Shown here: positions 35,309 through 43,795 of the stretch, in pieces
Position numbering within the stretch: the first letter of the stretch is position 1
How the letters are laid out: each line of letters opens with the position of its first letter
NCBI RefSeq assembly: GCF_018332655.1
Contig: NZ_BOQL01000086.1
Coordinates: 1 to 64,000 of the forward strand
Origin: Actinoplanes auranticolor
Lineage (GTDB): Bacteria > Actinomycetota > Actinomycetes > Mycobacteriales > Micromonosporaceae
DNA length: 64,000 nt
Reading direction: 5' to 3'
The notes under the pieces: generated by a model
Databases searched by the model: none
What the model saw: only the letters and a program-made list of their open reading frames with translations
Told to the model about the DNA's origin: nothing
Made by a program: the position numbers and the translations under genes

Positions 35309-35667
35309 CCGTCGTAGGCGGCGCGGGCCTGCTCGACGCTGCCCAGGTGCCCCGAGCCCCAGTCGGCCAGGGCGGCGAACAGCGGCGCGAGGGTCAGGCC
35401 GAGTTCGCTGATCTCGTACTCGACGCGGGGCGGGACCTCGGGGTGGTAGGTGCGGGTGATGAGCCCGTCGCGTTCGAGCTGGCGCAGCCGCTGGGTGAGC
35501 ACCTTGGGCGTGATGGTGGCGATCCGGCGCTGCAGTTCGACGAAACGCTGCCGCCCGAACTCGTGCAACGCCCACAGGATGGGCGTGGTCCAGCGGCTGA
35601 AGACGATGTCGACCACGGGCCCGATCGGGCAGGCGGTCTCCGGCGGGGCCTGGCGGCTGGGCTTCAC
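35287..35667 (-). CDS. HxlR-family transcriptional regulator
   Basis: A 126-residue MarR-like winged helix of the HxlR class. The CPIGPVVDIVFSRWTTPILWAL start has the sensor Cys of the family; the recognition region is FVELQRRIATITPKVLTQRLRQLERDGLI with the wing RVEYEISELG. It is divergent from the NmrA-type gene, the usual arrangement for a regulator and its target, with a palindrome in the 80-base gap. Confidence 0.9.
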   Translation of the reverse strand: MKPSRQAPPETACPIGPVVDIVFSRWTTPILWALHEFGRQRFVELQRRIATITPKVLTQRLRQLERDGLITRTYHPEVPPRVEYEISELGLTLAPLFAALADWGSGHLGSVEQARAAYDGHQAIGA

Positions 35668-35685
35668 AGGGTAGTCACTTTCCTC

Positions 35686-35695
35686 TAGGTACCTA
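35686..35695. promoter_or_regulatory. Palindrome, likely HxlR operator
   Basis: TAGGTACCTA is a perfect 10-base palindrome inside the A/T-richer intergenic block GTAGTCACTT...ACTATC between the divergent hxlR and nmrA-type starts. HxlR regulators commonly use GTAC-centred sites of this kind. Confidence 0.55.
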
Positions 35696-35747
35696 CTATC
35701 CCGCCGATGCTAGCTTCCCTTCCTCAACGCATGACGGAGGGAACGAC

Positions 35748-36578
35748 ATGATCGTGGTGACGGGGGCGACGGGCAACGTGGGGGCTCCGCTGGTGGCGGA
35801 GCTGGCAGCGGCGGGCGAGCGCGTGACAGCGGTGTCGCGGCGGCCGGCGACGTTGCCGCCCGGGGTCCGGCACGTGCCGGCCGATCTGACCGACGCGGAA
35901 TCGCTGCAGCCCGCGCTCGACGGCGCCGAGGCGCTGTTCGTGCTGGTGGCGGGCGGCGGCGCGGGGATCGACCCGGACGCGGTGCTGGGCGCGGCGAAGG
36001 CGGCGGGCGTGCGCCGGGTGGTCCTGCAGTCGTCGCAGGGGGTACGGACCCGGCCGGGTGCGGCGTCACACGCGCCCCTCCGTGAATTCGAGGAGGCGCT
36101 GCGCGGCTGCGGGCTGGAGTGGACGATTCTGCGGCCGGGCGGGTTCGCCTCCAACGCGTACGCGTGGGCGTCGTCGGTCCGCGAGCGGCGCCTCGTGGCC
36201 GCGCCCTTCGCGGACGTCGCGCTGCCGGTCGTCGACCCGGCGGACCTCGCGGCCTGCGCGGCGATCACCCTGCGCGGCGGTCACCAGAGCCAGGTGTACG
36301 AGCTGACGGGCCCCGCCCCGATCTCACCCCCCGAACAGGCGGCGGCCATCGGCCGGGCGATCGGCGCCGAGGTGACGTTCGTGGAGCTGACCCGCACGGA
36401 GGCCGCGGCCGCCCTGGGCGCCTTCATGCCGCCGGAGGTGGTGGCCGGCACGCTGGACATCATGGGCTCCCCCACGCCCGGCGAACGGACCCCGAGCGAC
36501 GACGTGGCGAGGTTGCTGGCCCGTCCGCCGCGCCCGTTCACCGCCTGGGCCGCCGTCCACGCGGACGCCTTCCGCTGA
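35748..36578 (+). CDS. NmrA-like NAD(P)-binding protein (atypical SDR)
   Basis: A 276-residue atypical short-chain dehydrogenase. The dinucleotide loop is VTGATGNVGAPLVAEL at the very N-terminus; RRVVLQSSQG and WTILRPGGFASN follow, typical of the NmrA/HSCARG and quinone-oxidoreductase (QorB) relatives. No catalytic YxxxK is evident. It is probably a redox or quinone-related enzyme controlled by the divergent HxlR protein. The ATG follows GGAGG. Confidence 0.88.
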   Translation: MIVVTGATGNVGAPLVAELAAAGERVTAVSRRPATLPPGVRHVPADLTDAESLQPALDGAEALFVLVAGGGAGIDPDAVLGAAKAAGVRRVVLQSSQGVRTRPGAASHAPLREFEEALRGCGLEWTILRPGGFASNAYAWASSVRERRLVAAPFADVALPVVDPADLAACAAITLRGGHQSQVYELTGPAPISPPEQAAAIGRAIGAEVTFVELTRTEAAAALGAFMPPEVVAGTLDIMGSPTPGERTPSDDVARLLARPPRPFTAWAAVHADAFR

Positions 36579-36591
36579 GGCCGGAACCGTC

Positions 36592-37383
36592 CTACCGGCG
36601 CCGGTTCTCGGCCAGCCAGGTCGTCGCGAAGCCGACCAGCGCGCGCTGCTCCATCAGGCGCGCGGTGGCACTGCCCACCGGCCCGGTCGTGACAGCCCCG
36701 GTCCCCTCGAAGGCGGCGCCGAGCTCGGCGAAGTCGCTCTCGTCGGCCACCACCTCGGACCAGGTGACCCACTGGTCGGTCCCGTCCGGTTGCCGCACCG
36801 AGGCACCGGCGACCGACCGGGGCGCGGCCGGCTGACGCGACTCGGCCAGGTGCAGCGACGTGTTGGAGTCGTGCCCGCAGCCCAGCAGCAGCACCTTGCC
36901 GTACAGCCGGTGGACCGCGCCGAGCGGCGAGTGCTCGCCCAGCCCTTCGGTCAGGCGGTGACCGGCGACGATGCCGGTCGCGTCCTTTCCCAGGGCGGCG
37001 AACGACACCTGCGGATGGTCGCTGCGGACGGCGCCGGGCCAGGTCCGCAGGGTCTCCGCGATGGCCCCCATCCAGCGGCTCGGCGTCCGCGCCGGGTCGA
37101 ACCCCGGCGTCTCGCGCCGCAGCACCGGCCACCAGGTGCGGGGTACGGGCGGCCGGCTCCAGTCGGCCGGATCGCTGTTGTCGGGGGTGTGGGTGGGCAC
37201 GACCACGGTGCCACCGGCCCCGCACACCTCCAGCAGCGACTGCACGACCGCCTGAGGGCCGCCGGCCACGAAGCCCAGGCTGCGCAACGAGGAATGCACC
37301 AGCACCACGTCGCCGGCCGTCAGCCCGAGCGCGCGCAGGTCCGACGCGAGCGACGTGACGGTGTGCGGGCGAGCCTGATCCAT
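36592..37383 (-). CDS. AAC(3)-family (antibiotic_NAT) N-acetyltransferase
   Basis: A 263-residue acetyl-CoA-dependent acyltransferase of the aminoglycoside 3-N-acetyltransferase fold. Markers: VLVHSSLRSLGFVAGG, GTVVVPTHT, DPARTPSRWMGAIAETLR, SDHPQVSFAALG and GEHSPLGAVHRLYGKVLLLGCG. Environmental members often act on other amines, so resistance should not be assumed. It lies 9 bases downstream of the methyltransferase start on the same strand, in likely co-transcription. Confidence 0.87.
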   Translation of the reverse strand: MDQARPHTVTSLASDLRALGLTAGDVVLVHSSLRSLGFVAGGPQAVVQSLLEVCGAGGTVVVPTHTPDNSDPADWSRPPVPRTWWPVLRRETPGFDPARTPSRWMGAIAETLRTWPGAVRSDHPQVSFAALGKDATGIVAGHRLTEGLGEHSPLGAVHRLYGKVLLLGCGHDSNTSLHLAESRQPAAPRSVAGASVRQPDGTDQWVTWSEVVADESDFAELGAAFEGTGAVTTGPVGSATARLMEQRALVGFATTWLAENRRR

Positions 37384-37392
37384 CGGGGCAGC

Positions 37393-38031
37393 CTAGTGCG
37401 CCTGCTTCTCCGGGACGAAGGTGAAGATGCGGTCGGCGCCCGGCAGTGCCTTCGGCGGGTGGCACAGCCGGTGGGCGCCCACTCCGAAGCCGGCCGCCGG
37501 ATCGCTGAGGTACACCTGCTCGAAACCGCGGGCCGAGAACCAGTCCGCGATCACCGGGACCAGGTCCGGCGGCCGCCGATGCCGGGTCCACACCACCGTG
37601 CCGCCCTCGCGGCACAGCTGGGCGCAGGCCTCCACGGTGCGCAGCACGTCCGCGTCCGTCAGATTGCCGAACACCCCGCAGGCCAGCACCAGGTCCACCG
37701 GCGCCACGTCGCGGTAGTGCCGCATCAGCCCGGCGTCGCCCCGGACGACCGCGATCCCGGCCAGCCCGGCCTGCCGGGCGCTCTGCTCGGCCACCGCCGC
37801 GTTGCGCGGGTCGAGCTCGACCAGCCGGGCCCGCACGTCGTCGCGGCGCGGGTGCGACGCCAGTGCGCCGATCAGGTCGCGGCCCTGACCGGCACACATG
37901 CTGATCGCGGCGACCGGGCCGGGCGGCGCGTCGTCGAGCGCCGCCCGGATGACCTCCTGCACGGCGGCGAGCCGCCGGGCGAGCACCGAGTCCGGATCGT
38001 CGTAGCCGGCATGCCAGGCGGTCCAGTCCAT
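37393..38031 (-). CDS. Class I SAM-dependent methyltransferase
   Basis: A 212-residue Rossmann methyltransferase. Motif I is AISMCAGQGRDLIGAL, with the acidic end of strand 2 in LVELDPRN and motif IV in VDLVLACGVFGN. CAGQGRD in place of the usual GxGxG suggests the subgroup annotated as class I or SAM-dependent methyltransferases of unknown substrate. I take ATG 38031 (MDWTAWHAGYDD); the frame continues far upstream but only as a shadow of the pectate lyases. The acetyltransferase follows it. Confidence 0.82.
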   Translation of the reverse strand: MDWTAWHAGYDDPDSVLARRLAAVQEVIRAALDDAPPGPVAAISMCAGQGRDLIGALASHPRRDDVRARLVELDPRNAAVAEQSARQAGLAGIAVVRGDAGLMRHYRDVAPVDLVLACGVFGNLTDADVLRTVEACAQLCREGGTVVWTRHRRPPDLVPVIADWFSARGFEQVYLSDPAAGFGVGAHRLCHPPKALPGADRIFTFVPEKQAH

Positions 38032-38104
38032 GCCGGTGACCTTAACTGCCGGCCGCGACGCCAGCCGGGCGGCCGGGCCGGCCGGGACCGCGACGCGGGA
38101 GCCC

Positions 38105-38152
38105 GCCGTCGCGCAGGGCCGCGGCGCCGCCGTCGCGCAGGGCCGCAGCGCC
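38105..38152. repeat. Two tandem 24-bp copies
   Basis: GCCGTCGCGCAGGGCCGCGG plus CGCC is followed directly by a second copy with one change (GCGG to GCAG). It lies in the gap between the methyltransferase start and the pectate-lyase operon end. Confidence 0.7.
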
Positions 38153-38182
38153 GGAGGCGGCTGTCGGCGCGGGGCCGGAGGC

Positions 38183-38205
38183 GGCGCCGGTTTCCGGCCG
38201 GCGCC
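38183..38205 (-). terminator. Probable terminator of the pectate-lyase operon
   Basis: GGCGCCGG and CCGGCGCC pair around TTTCCGG just 9 bases after the last lyase stop codon. Confidence 0.6.
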
Positions 38206-38213
38206 GACCGCGG

Positions 38214-39164
38214 TCAGAGCCGGCCCGCGCCGGCCCCGGACGCCACCAGGCCCGGCACGGACGTCGCGGCGTCCAGCGTGTACGGGTAGTACGTCCGCGG
38301 CTCCACGACCGCACCGCCCGCCTCGCACGGCCCGGAGCCCACGAACACATTGGCCCGCTGCACCAGCCGGCCCGGGCCGCTGTCGGCGTACCCGCCCGTC
38401 GAATGGCACGGGTTCGCCACCTGGGCGATGTAGTTGCCCTCCACCAGCACGCCCGCGTTCTCGGTGGACGCGATGCCGTAGAGCTCGTTGCCCAGGAAGT
38501 AGTTGTTGTAGACGTGCACCGGTTCGCCGAAGCGCACCCGCGGGTGGCGCTGGCGGGAGTTGTCGAAGAAGTTGTGGTGGATGCTGACCTTCAGGTGACC
38601 TGTGTCGGTGGAGGCCGCGCCGTCGGAGTGGCCGATCAGCATGCTCTTGTCGGTGCCGGCGAAGTGGTTCCAGGACACCGTCACGTAGTCGGCGCCGCGG
38701 ACGATGTCGATCGAGCCGTCCACCGGGCGGCGGAAGGTGTTGTGGTCGATCCAGATGTGGTGCGATTGCTGCCCCACGTTGACCGCGTCGTCCTCGGCGT
38801 CGGTGAAGGTCAGGTTCCGCACGATCACGTTCGACGAGCGGTAGAAGTCGAAGCCGCCGCCGGTGATGACCGCCGTGGAGCCCAGGCCCACGATCGTCTT
38901 GTTCGGCCGTACCCCCTGCTTGCTGGTGATGGCGATGGTCCCCGACACCTGGACGGTCATCGGGCCGACCGTGTCGATCGCGGTGAGCAACTCGTCGGTG
39001 GTGTCGACGGTGACCGTCGGCCCGCCGACACCGCCGGTGGTGCCGGACAGGCCCAGCGCCGCGACGGAGGCGAAGCCGTCCGGGGCGCCGGCCGGGGCCG
39101 CCTGGGACGGCCCGGCCACGGTCAGGCCGGCCGTCACCAGCACCGCACACAGAGCGACTCTCAT
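38214..39164 (-). CDS. Secreted pectate lyase, PL1 (fourth of the operon)
   Basis: A 316-residue secreted pectate lyase that cuts polygalacturonate by Ca2+-dependent beta-elimination. After the signal peptide (...AGPSQA) the parallel beta-helix carries the PL1 markers: WIDHNTF with DGSIDI (calcium acids), VTVSWNHF, and the catalytic-arginine segment QRHPRVRFGEPVHVYNNYF. A cysteine pair (PCHSTGG, GPCEAGG) is shared with the next paralog. Its ATG overlaps the stop of that paralog (ATGA), so the two are translationally coupled. Confidence 0.94.
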   Translation of the reverse strand: MRVALCAVLVTAGLTVAGPSQAAPAGAPDGFASVAALGLSGTTGGVGGPTVTVDTTDELLTAIDTVGPMTVQVSGTIAITSKQGVRPNKTIVGLGSTAVITGGGFDFYRSSNVIVRNLTFTDAEDDAVNVGQQSHHIWIDHNTFRRPVDGSIDIVRGADYVTVSWNHFAGTDKSMLIGHSDGAASTDTGHLKVSIHHNFFDNSRQRHPRVRFGEPVHVYNNYFLGNELYGIASTENAGVLVEGNYIAQVANPCHSTGGYADSGPGRLVQRANVFVGSGPCEAGGAVVEPRTYYPYTLDAATSVPGLVASGAGAGRL

Positions 39165-40129
39165 GACATCCTCCCCACTCCGGCGCCCGCGGTGACCGCG
39201 GCGGGCACGGACGACGCGGCGTCGAGCTGGTACGCGTAGAACGTCGACGGCTCGGTGACCGTGCCACCGGCCTCGCAGACCCCGGAGTTGACGAAGGCGT
39301 TGGCGCGCTGCACGAGCCGGCCCGGATCACTGTCGGCGTAGCCGCTCACCGAATGGCACGGGTACGGCACGTTCTCGAAGTAGTTGCCCTCGGCCACGAC
39401 GCCCGCGTTCTGGGTGGACGCGATGCCGTAGAGCCCGATGTCGCGGTAGTAGTTGTTGTAGACGTGCACCGGGTCGCCGAACCGGGCCCGCGGGTGACGC
39501 TGGTTGCTGCCCTCGAAGTGGTTGTGGTGATACGTGACCTTGAGATAGCCCACGTCGGCGGAGTACGAGTCGGAGTGCCCGAGCAGCATCGACTTGTCGG
39601 AGCCGCGGAAACGGTTCCAGGAGACGGTGACGTAGGTGGACTTGCGCTTGATGTCGAGCGAGCCGTCGTAGCCGGGCAGGAACTCGTTGTGGTCGATCCA
39701 CACGTGGTGGGCGCCGTTGGTGACGCTCACCGAGTCGTCCGAGGCGTTGCTGAACGTGATGTTGCGGATGATGACGTTGTTGCCGGGCCGGGTGGTGGAG
39801 CCCAGTTGCAGGCCCCCGCCGGTGATCTCCGCGGTGGAGCCGACGCCGATGATGCTCTTGTCGGCCACCACGGTGATCATGTCGTCGATCGTGATCCGGC
39901 CGCTGACCAGGATCGTGTACGGCGAGTTCGTGCCGGCGTACTGCTCCAGCGCGGCACCCGTGGTGACCGTGACCGTCGGTCCCGCGGCGCCACCGGTGGT
40001 GCCGTTACGCCCGAGCGCGTTGACACTCGCGAAACCGTCGGCCGCGGGCGCCACGGCCGCGTTTCCCGTGCCCGGCACCAGGAACCCGGCGCCGAGCACG
40101 AGCACAGCAACGACCAGGAGTCGTCTCAT
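39161..40129 (-). CDS. Secreted pectate lyase, PL1 (third of the operon)
   Basis: A 322-residue paralog of its neighbour with the same architecture: signal peptide ending ...GTGNA, then a PL1 beta-helix with DKSIIGVGSTAEITGGG, WIDHNEFLPGYDGSLDIK, VTVSWNRF and the arginine segment QRHPRARFGDPVHVYNNYY. Conserved cysteines (PCHSVSG, GVCEAGG) match the fourth gene. All catalytic features appear intact. The stop overlaps the following start by 4 bases, and 6 bases separate it from the preceding gene. Confidence 0.94.
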   Translation of the reverse strand: MRRLLVVAVLVLGAGFLVPGTGNAAVAPAADGFASVNALGRNGTTGGAAGPTVTVTTGAALEQYAGTNSPYTILVSGRITIDDMITVVADKSIIGVGSTAEITGGGLQLGSTTRPGNNVIIRNITFSNASDDSVSVTNGAHHVWIDHNEFLPGYDGSLDIKRKSTYVTVSWNRFRGSDKSMLLGHSDSYSADVGYLKVTYHHNHFEGSNQRHPRARFGDPVHVYNNYYRDIGLYGIASTQNAGVVAEGNYFENVPYPCHSVSGYADSDPGRLVQRANAFVNSGVCEAGGTVTEPSTFYAYQLDAASSVPAAVTAGAGVGRMS

Positions 40130-40135
40130 GGTGGG

Positions 40136-41002
40136 TCACACCTTCCCGGTGCCGGCACCGGCCGGCACGATCGTGGGTACGCTCGACGCGCTGTCCGCCG
40201 TGTAGGCGTAGAAGGTCCGCGGATCCGTGACCGTGCCCCGCACTTCGATCGCGTGGTTGCACTCCACGAGGATGTTGTCGCGCTGGACCATCCGCCCGAG
40301 CGGGCCGCTGAAGTCGACCCGGCCGGGGTTGTTGACGCTGAAGAAGTAGTTGCCCTCCACGAACAGGCCCGCGTCGTTGGTGGACGCGACGCCGTCGTCG
40401 TCGTGGCCGAGCAGCAGGGTCTTGTCGTGGTCGTGGAACCTGTTCCACGACACGGTCACCAGGTCCGAGCCGCGCTTGATGTCGAGCGCGCCGTCGTCGC
40501 CGTCGGAGAAGTCGTTGTGGTCGATCCACACGTGGTGGCTGAACATCTGCACGTTGATCAGGTCGTCGGTGGCGCCGGTCAGCCGCAGGTTGCGGATGAT
40601 GACGTTGTGCACCGCGTTGGCCGGTGGCGTGGTGAGGTCGTCGTCGACCGGCAGGCCGATGTTCAGCCCGCCGCCGACCAGCGCACCGGTGGACCCGAGC
40701 CCGACGACGGTCTTGTCCGAGGTGACGTCGTGCATGCCGTCACGGGAGCCGGTCGGCAGGGTGATAGCGCCGGACACCTGGATGATCAGGGGTCCGGGCT
40801 GCGCGATCGCGGCCAGGAAGGCCGCCTGGGTGGAGACGGTGACGGTCGGACCGCCGGCGCCTCCGGTCGTGGTGCCGTGGCCGTAGCCGGCGACGCTCGC
40901 GAAGCCGTCCGCCGTGGCAGGTGCCGCCAGGGCCTGCGTGGACGGCACCTGCACGACGGCTACCGCGGCCAGGGCGACGGCGGCCAGGAGACGGGTCCTC
41001 AC
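40136..41002 (-). CDS. Secreted PL1 pectate-lyase paralog lacking the catalytic-arginine segment (second of the operon)
   Basis: A 288-residue secreted PL1 protein. The signal peptide (...STQALA), DKTVVGLGSTGALVGGG, WIDHNDFSDGDDGALDIK and VTVSWNRFHDHDKTLLLGH align with its three paralogs. Then the chain jumps from GHDDD straight to GVASTNDAG. About 45 residues present in all the others are missing, including the HHN strand, the (R)xPRxRFG catalytic arginine loop and VHVYNNYY. The frame is kept and the rest is normal. It is probably inactive as a lyase but could still bind pectin. Its GTG overlaps the previous stop (GTGA). Confidence 0.9.
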   Translation of the reverse strand: MRTRLLAAVALAAVAVVQVPSTQALAAPATADGFASVAGYGHGTTTGGAGGPTVTVSTQAAFLAAIAQPGPLIIQVSGAITLPTGSRDGMHDVTSDKTVVGLGSTGALVGGGLNIGLPVDDDLTTPPANAVHNVIIRNLRLTGATDDLINVQMFSHHVWIDHNDFSDGDDGALDIKRGSDLVTVSWNRFHDHDKTLLLGHDDDGVASTNDAGLFVEGNYFFSVNNPGRVDFSGPLGRMVQRDNILVECNHAIEVRGTVTDPRTFYAYTADSASSVPTIVPAGAGTGKV

Positions 41003-42591
41003 TGGACGATCCGTCCGGCTCCGGCTCCGGCGGTGACGATCGCCTTGACGGCGTTCGGGTCGTCCAGGGTGTACGCGTAGTAGGTGCTGGGCTCCTGCAC
41101 CGTGCCGGAGCAGTCCGGGGCACCCGACTCGCCGGCGAAGACGTTGTTGCGGGCGACGCACCGGCCGGCGGGCCCGGCGTACGTGTTGGTCACCGGCTCC
41201 TCGACGTTTTCGAAGTAGTTGCCCTCGACCACGCAACCGGCGTTGTTCTGGCAGGCCACACCGGTGTCGGTGTTGTAGAAGTAGTAGTTGTTGTAGACGT
41301 GCACCGGCTCGCCGAAGCGGACCCGCGGGTTGCGCTGCGGTGTCGCGTCGAACCAGTTGTGGTGGTAGGAGACCTTCAGCCGCCCGGTGTCCTGCGCCCC
41401 GTTGTTGTCGTCGTGGCCGAGCAGCATGTTCTTGGTGTGGTGGTGGGTGTGGTTCCACGACACGGTCACGTACGACGAGCCGCGCTTGACGTCGATCAGG
41501 CCGTCGTAGCCCTGGGCCAGGTCGTTGTGGTCGATCCAGACGTGGTGCGAGAACATCTGCACGTTGATCGAGTCGTCACTGGCGTTGCGGAACGACAGGT
41601 TCTGGATGATGACGTTCTGCACGGCGTCGGCCGGCGGAGTCGTCACCGCGGAGACCGGCAGGCCGATGGTGAAGCCGCCGCCGGTGATGCCCGCGGTCGC
41701 GCCGACGCCGACGATCGACTTGTGCGACGCGACGTCGTACATGCCGGCCGGCAGGGTGATCGTGCCGCTGACGCAGATGGTCAGCGGCTCGGGCCGCGCG
41801 ATGGCACCGAGCAGCTCGGCGGCCGTGTCGACCGCGATGGTGGCACCGCCCGCGCCGCCGGTCGTGGTCGAGCGGCCCCAGGCGTTCACCGACGCGAATC
41901 CGGTGGGCGCTCCGGCGACCCGGCAGTTGCCGGGGTCCGGCGGCGTGGTCGGCGGTGTCGTCCCGCTCGGGTCGGGGCCCGGCGCCGGGGTCTCCACCAC
42001 GACGTTGTCGAACGAGGCGGAGGCGTACGACGTGACCAGGCCGATCCGGCCCGAACCGAACGTCGCGTCGGTCGCCTGCACCACCTGGGCGCCGTTCACC
42101 GAGCCGGCCAGGGTGGAGCCGGTCACCCGCAGCGCTAGGTCGTACCAGGTGCCGGTGGTGACGCCGACCGCCGCGGAGCCGAGAACCGTGATCGTGCCGT
42201 TGGCGACGCGCTGCAACTGCGCCGCGCCGCCGCCGGTCAGCACCAGGGCGTAGTAGCTGCTCATCGAAGTGCTGCGCGCGGTGATGCCGGCCGAGCGGGC
42301 GGACGTCGCGAAGGCGGTCGGCTTGACCCGGGCCCGCACGGTGTAGTCGGACCAGGCCAGGTCACCGGCCTGGGCCTTGGCGTTGGCGCCCGTGCTCGCC
42401 TGCCGGTAGGCCGGTGAGCCGTCGGTGACGACCGACCAGCTGCCGCCCGTCCTGGTCCAGCCGTTGGCGTCGCCGTCGTCGAAGGTGTCGCCGAAGAAAG
42501 TGTCGGCGAATGCGGCATTCGTGCCGGCGAGCGCGACCGCGACGGTCAGCGCGGCCGCGACGGCCGCGGCCAGCAGTGGTTTCCTGCGCAT
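40999..42591 (-). CDS. Secreted PL1 pectate lyase with N-terminal LamG-like domain (first of the operon)
   Basis: A 530-residue secreted enzyme. Signal peptide (MRRKPLLAAAVAAAL...NAAFA); a jelly-roll, concanavalin-like domain (about 30-205, DTFFGDTFDDGDANGWTRTG... to ASFDNVVVE) that probably binds polysaccharide; a Thr/Pro linker (PDPSGTTPPTTPPDPG); and a PL1 beta-helix (about 230-530) with WIDHNDLAQGYDGLIDVK, VTVSWNHTHHH and the intact arginine segment QRNPRVRFGEPVHVYNNYY. ATG 42591 follows CGGAG at 8 bases. It heads the four-gene operon. Confidence 0.94.
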   Translation of the reverse strand: MRRKPLLAAAVAAALTVAVALAGTNAAFADTFFGDTFDDGDANGWTRTGGSWSVVTDGSPAYRQASTGANAKAQAGDLAWSDYTVRARVKPTAFATSARSAGITARSTSMSSYYALVLTGGGAAQLQRVANGTITVLGSAAVGVTTGTWYDLALRVTGSTLAGSVNGAQVVQATDATFGSGRIGLVTSYASASFDNVVVETPAPGPDPSGTTPPTTPPDPGNCRVAGAPTGFASVNAWGRSTTTGGAGGATIAVDTAAELLGAIARPEPLTICVSGTITLPAGMYDVASHKSIVGVGATAGITGGGFTIGLPVSAVTTPPADAVQNVIIQNLSFRNASDDSINVQMFSHHVWIDHNDLAQGYDGLIDVKRGSSYVTVSWNHTHHHTKNMLLGHDDNNGAQDTGRLKVSYHHNWFDATPQRNPRVRFGEPVHVYNNYYFYNTDTGVACQNNAGCVVEGNYFENVEEPVTNTYAGPAGRCVARNNVFAGESGAPDCSGTVQEPSTYYAYTLDDPNAVKAIVTAGAGAGRIVQ

Positions 42592-43082
42592 GGTGGATGC
42601 TCCGTTTCCGGGGCGTACGCGATCCCCGAGTGACGACAGATGAGGGGGAAATGGCGCGATCATTGACCGAAACGTCGACGAGACGTCTACGAAAAACATA
42701 GGTAAATTCATCGTCGGGAGTCAATGCCGCCGATATGCAGGTCTGTTGCATGCGACAGGCGCGGCATTCATCGGCCCGACGGCCGTACGGTCGGGAAGAA
42801 AGCTTTCGGTCCGGTTTGCCCCCGGGCGGCTCTTCGGTTGTTTGCACCGGGGTTTCCATGGTGCCCTACAAAGCTTTGCGCCGAACTAAACTCCGCGGTG
42901 GCGCCGGCGTCAACCGGACTGCCCGGTTATGAGGCGTTTACCCCAATGGCATGCCGCCGGAGAATCTCCCGAATTCGGGCTGAGTCATCGGCGGCGGCCG
43001 ATCCGGCGGCAACCGTTTGCAGTTCTGCGGCGACCGCGCCACGCCGGTACGGTGAACGGTCCGCGATCCGGGGGGAATGCGC
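42592..43082. other. 490-base intergenic region, divergent promoters for pectate-lyase operon and M23 gene
   Basis: No gene is supported here. The stretch is A/T-richer than its surroundings (for example the block near 42680-42720) and should hold promoters for both flanking genes. It contains two 10-base palindromes with an AAAGCTTT core (listed separately). I see no clear -35/-10 pair that I would commit to. Confidence 0.6.
42798..42878. promoter_or_regulatory. Pair of AAAGCTTT palindromes, possible LacI-type operators
   Basis: GAAAGCTTTC (42798-42807) and CAAAGCTTTG (42869-42878) are perfect palindromes with centres 71 bases apart, in the gap upstream of the pectate-lyase operon. GAAAGC-NN-GCTTTC-like symmetry is common for LacI-family operators and paired sites suit looping. 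They lie over 200 bases from the lyase start, which weakens the case. Confidence 0.35.
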
Positions 43083-43778
43083 ATGTCCGATCCCGACCAC
43101 GTCACCCTGGCCCTGCCGTTCCGGGGCACCTGGCTGGCCCGCAACAGCCCGGCCCGGCGGGTGCCCAGCCACGGCACCCACCTGTTCGCCACGACCTACG
43201 CCATGGACTTCATCGCCGTGCGGGGACGGCGGACGGCCGCCGTGCGCGACTGGCGCACGGTCGTGGCCACCGAACCACCGGACCGGTTCTACGCGTTCGG
43301 CCTGCCCATCCTCGCGCCCGCCACGGGCACGGTCGTCGCGGTCCACGACGGCGAGCCGGACCACGAGGCCCGGCGCTCGCAGCTCACCCGCGTGTCCTAC
43401 GCCCTGACCCAGGCGGCCCGGGCGCGGCAGGGCGCGGGGGCCATCGCCGGCAACCACGTGATCCTGCAGCTGCGTGACCAGCGGGCGTACGCCGTTCTCG
43501 CCCACCTGCGCGCCGGCTCGCTCCGGGTGGCGCCGGGCGATCAGGTCGGCGTCGGACAGCAGCTCGGCGACTGCGGCAACTCCGGCAACTCGCTGCAGCC
43601 CCACCTGCACATCCAGGTGATGGACTCGGCGGACCCGTTCACCGCGCGCGGTCTGCCCATGGCCTTCGGCGGCTATCGCGCCCAACGCCGGGCCGACTCC
43701 ACGCCGACCCTGGTCGCACGGGGCGTCCCGCAGGAATCGGAGATCGTCGAAGCCATAACCGGGGACATCCCCGTTTAA
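43083..43778 (+). CDS. M23-family metallopeptidase-fold protein
   Basis: A 231-residue LytM/M23-like protein. Zinc-site elements are visible in order: HGTHLFATTYAMDFI (HxxxxYAxD), VLAHL and PHLHIQ (HxH), with the glycine-rich GDCGNSGNS strand before the last motif. The family cuts peptidoglycan or other glycine-rich peptides, but this protein has no signal peptide or cell-wall-binding domain, so its target may be inside the cell or it may be exported otherwise. ATG 43083 follows GGGGGG by 7 bases; an ATG two codons earlier is possible. Confidence 0.87.
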   Translation: MSDPDHVTLALPFRGTWLARNSPARRVPSHGTHLFATTYAMDFIAVRGRRTAAVRDWRTVVATEPPDRFYAFGLPILAPATGTVVAVHDGEPDHEARRSQLTRVSYALTQAARARQGAGAIAGNHVILQLRDQRAYAVLAHLRAGSLRVAPGDQVGVGQQLGDCGNSGNSLQPHLHIQVMDSADPFTARGLPMAFGGYRAQRRADSTPTLVARGVPQESEIVEAITGDIPV

Positions 43779-43795
43779 TTCGGTAGGGTGACCCG

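Noticed and set aside
36592..37383. Aminoglycoside resistance gene
   Set aside because: The fold is AAC(3)-like, but environmental members vary in substrate and there is no resistance context, so resistance is not claimed.
38105..38152. 24-bp tandem copies as a CRISPR or mobile repeat
   Set aside because: Only two adjacent copies without spacers, most likely a slippage duplication in G/C-rich DNA.
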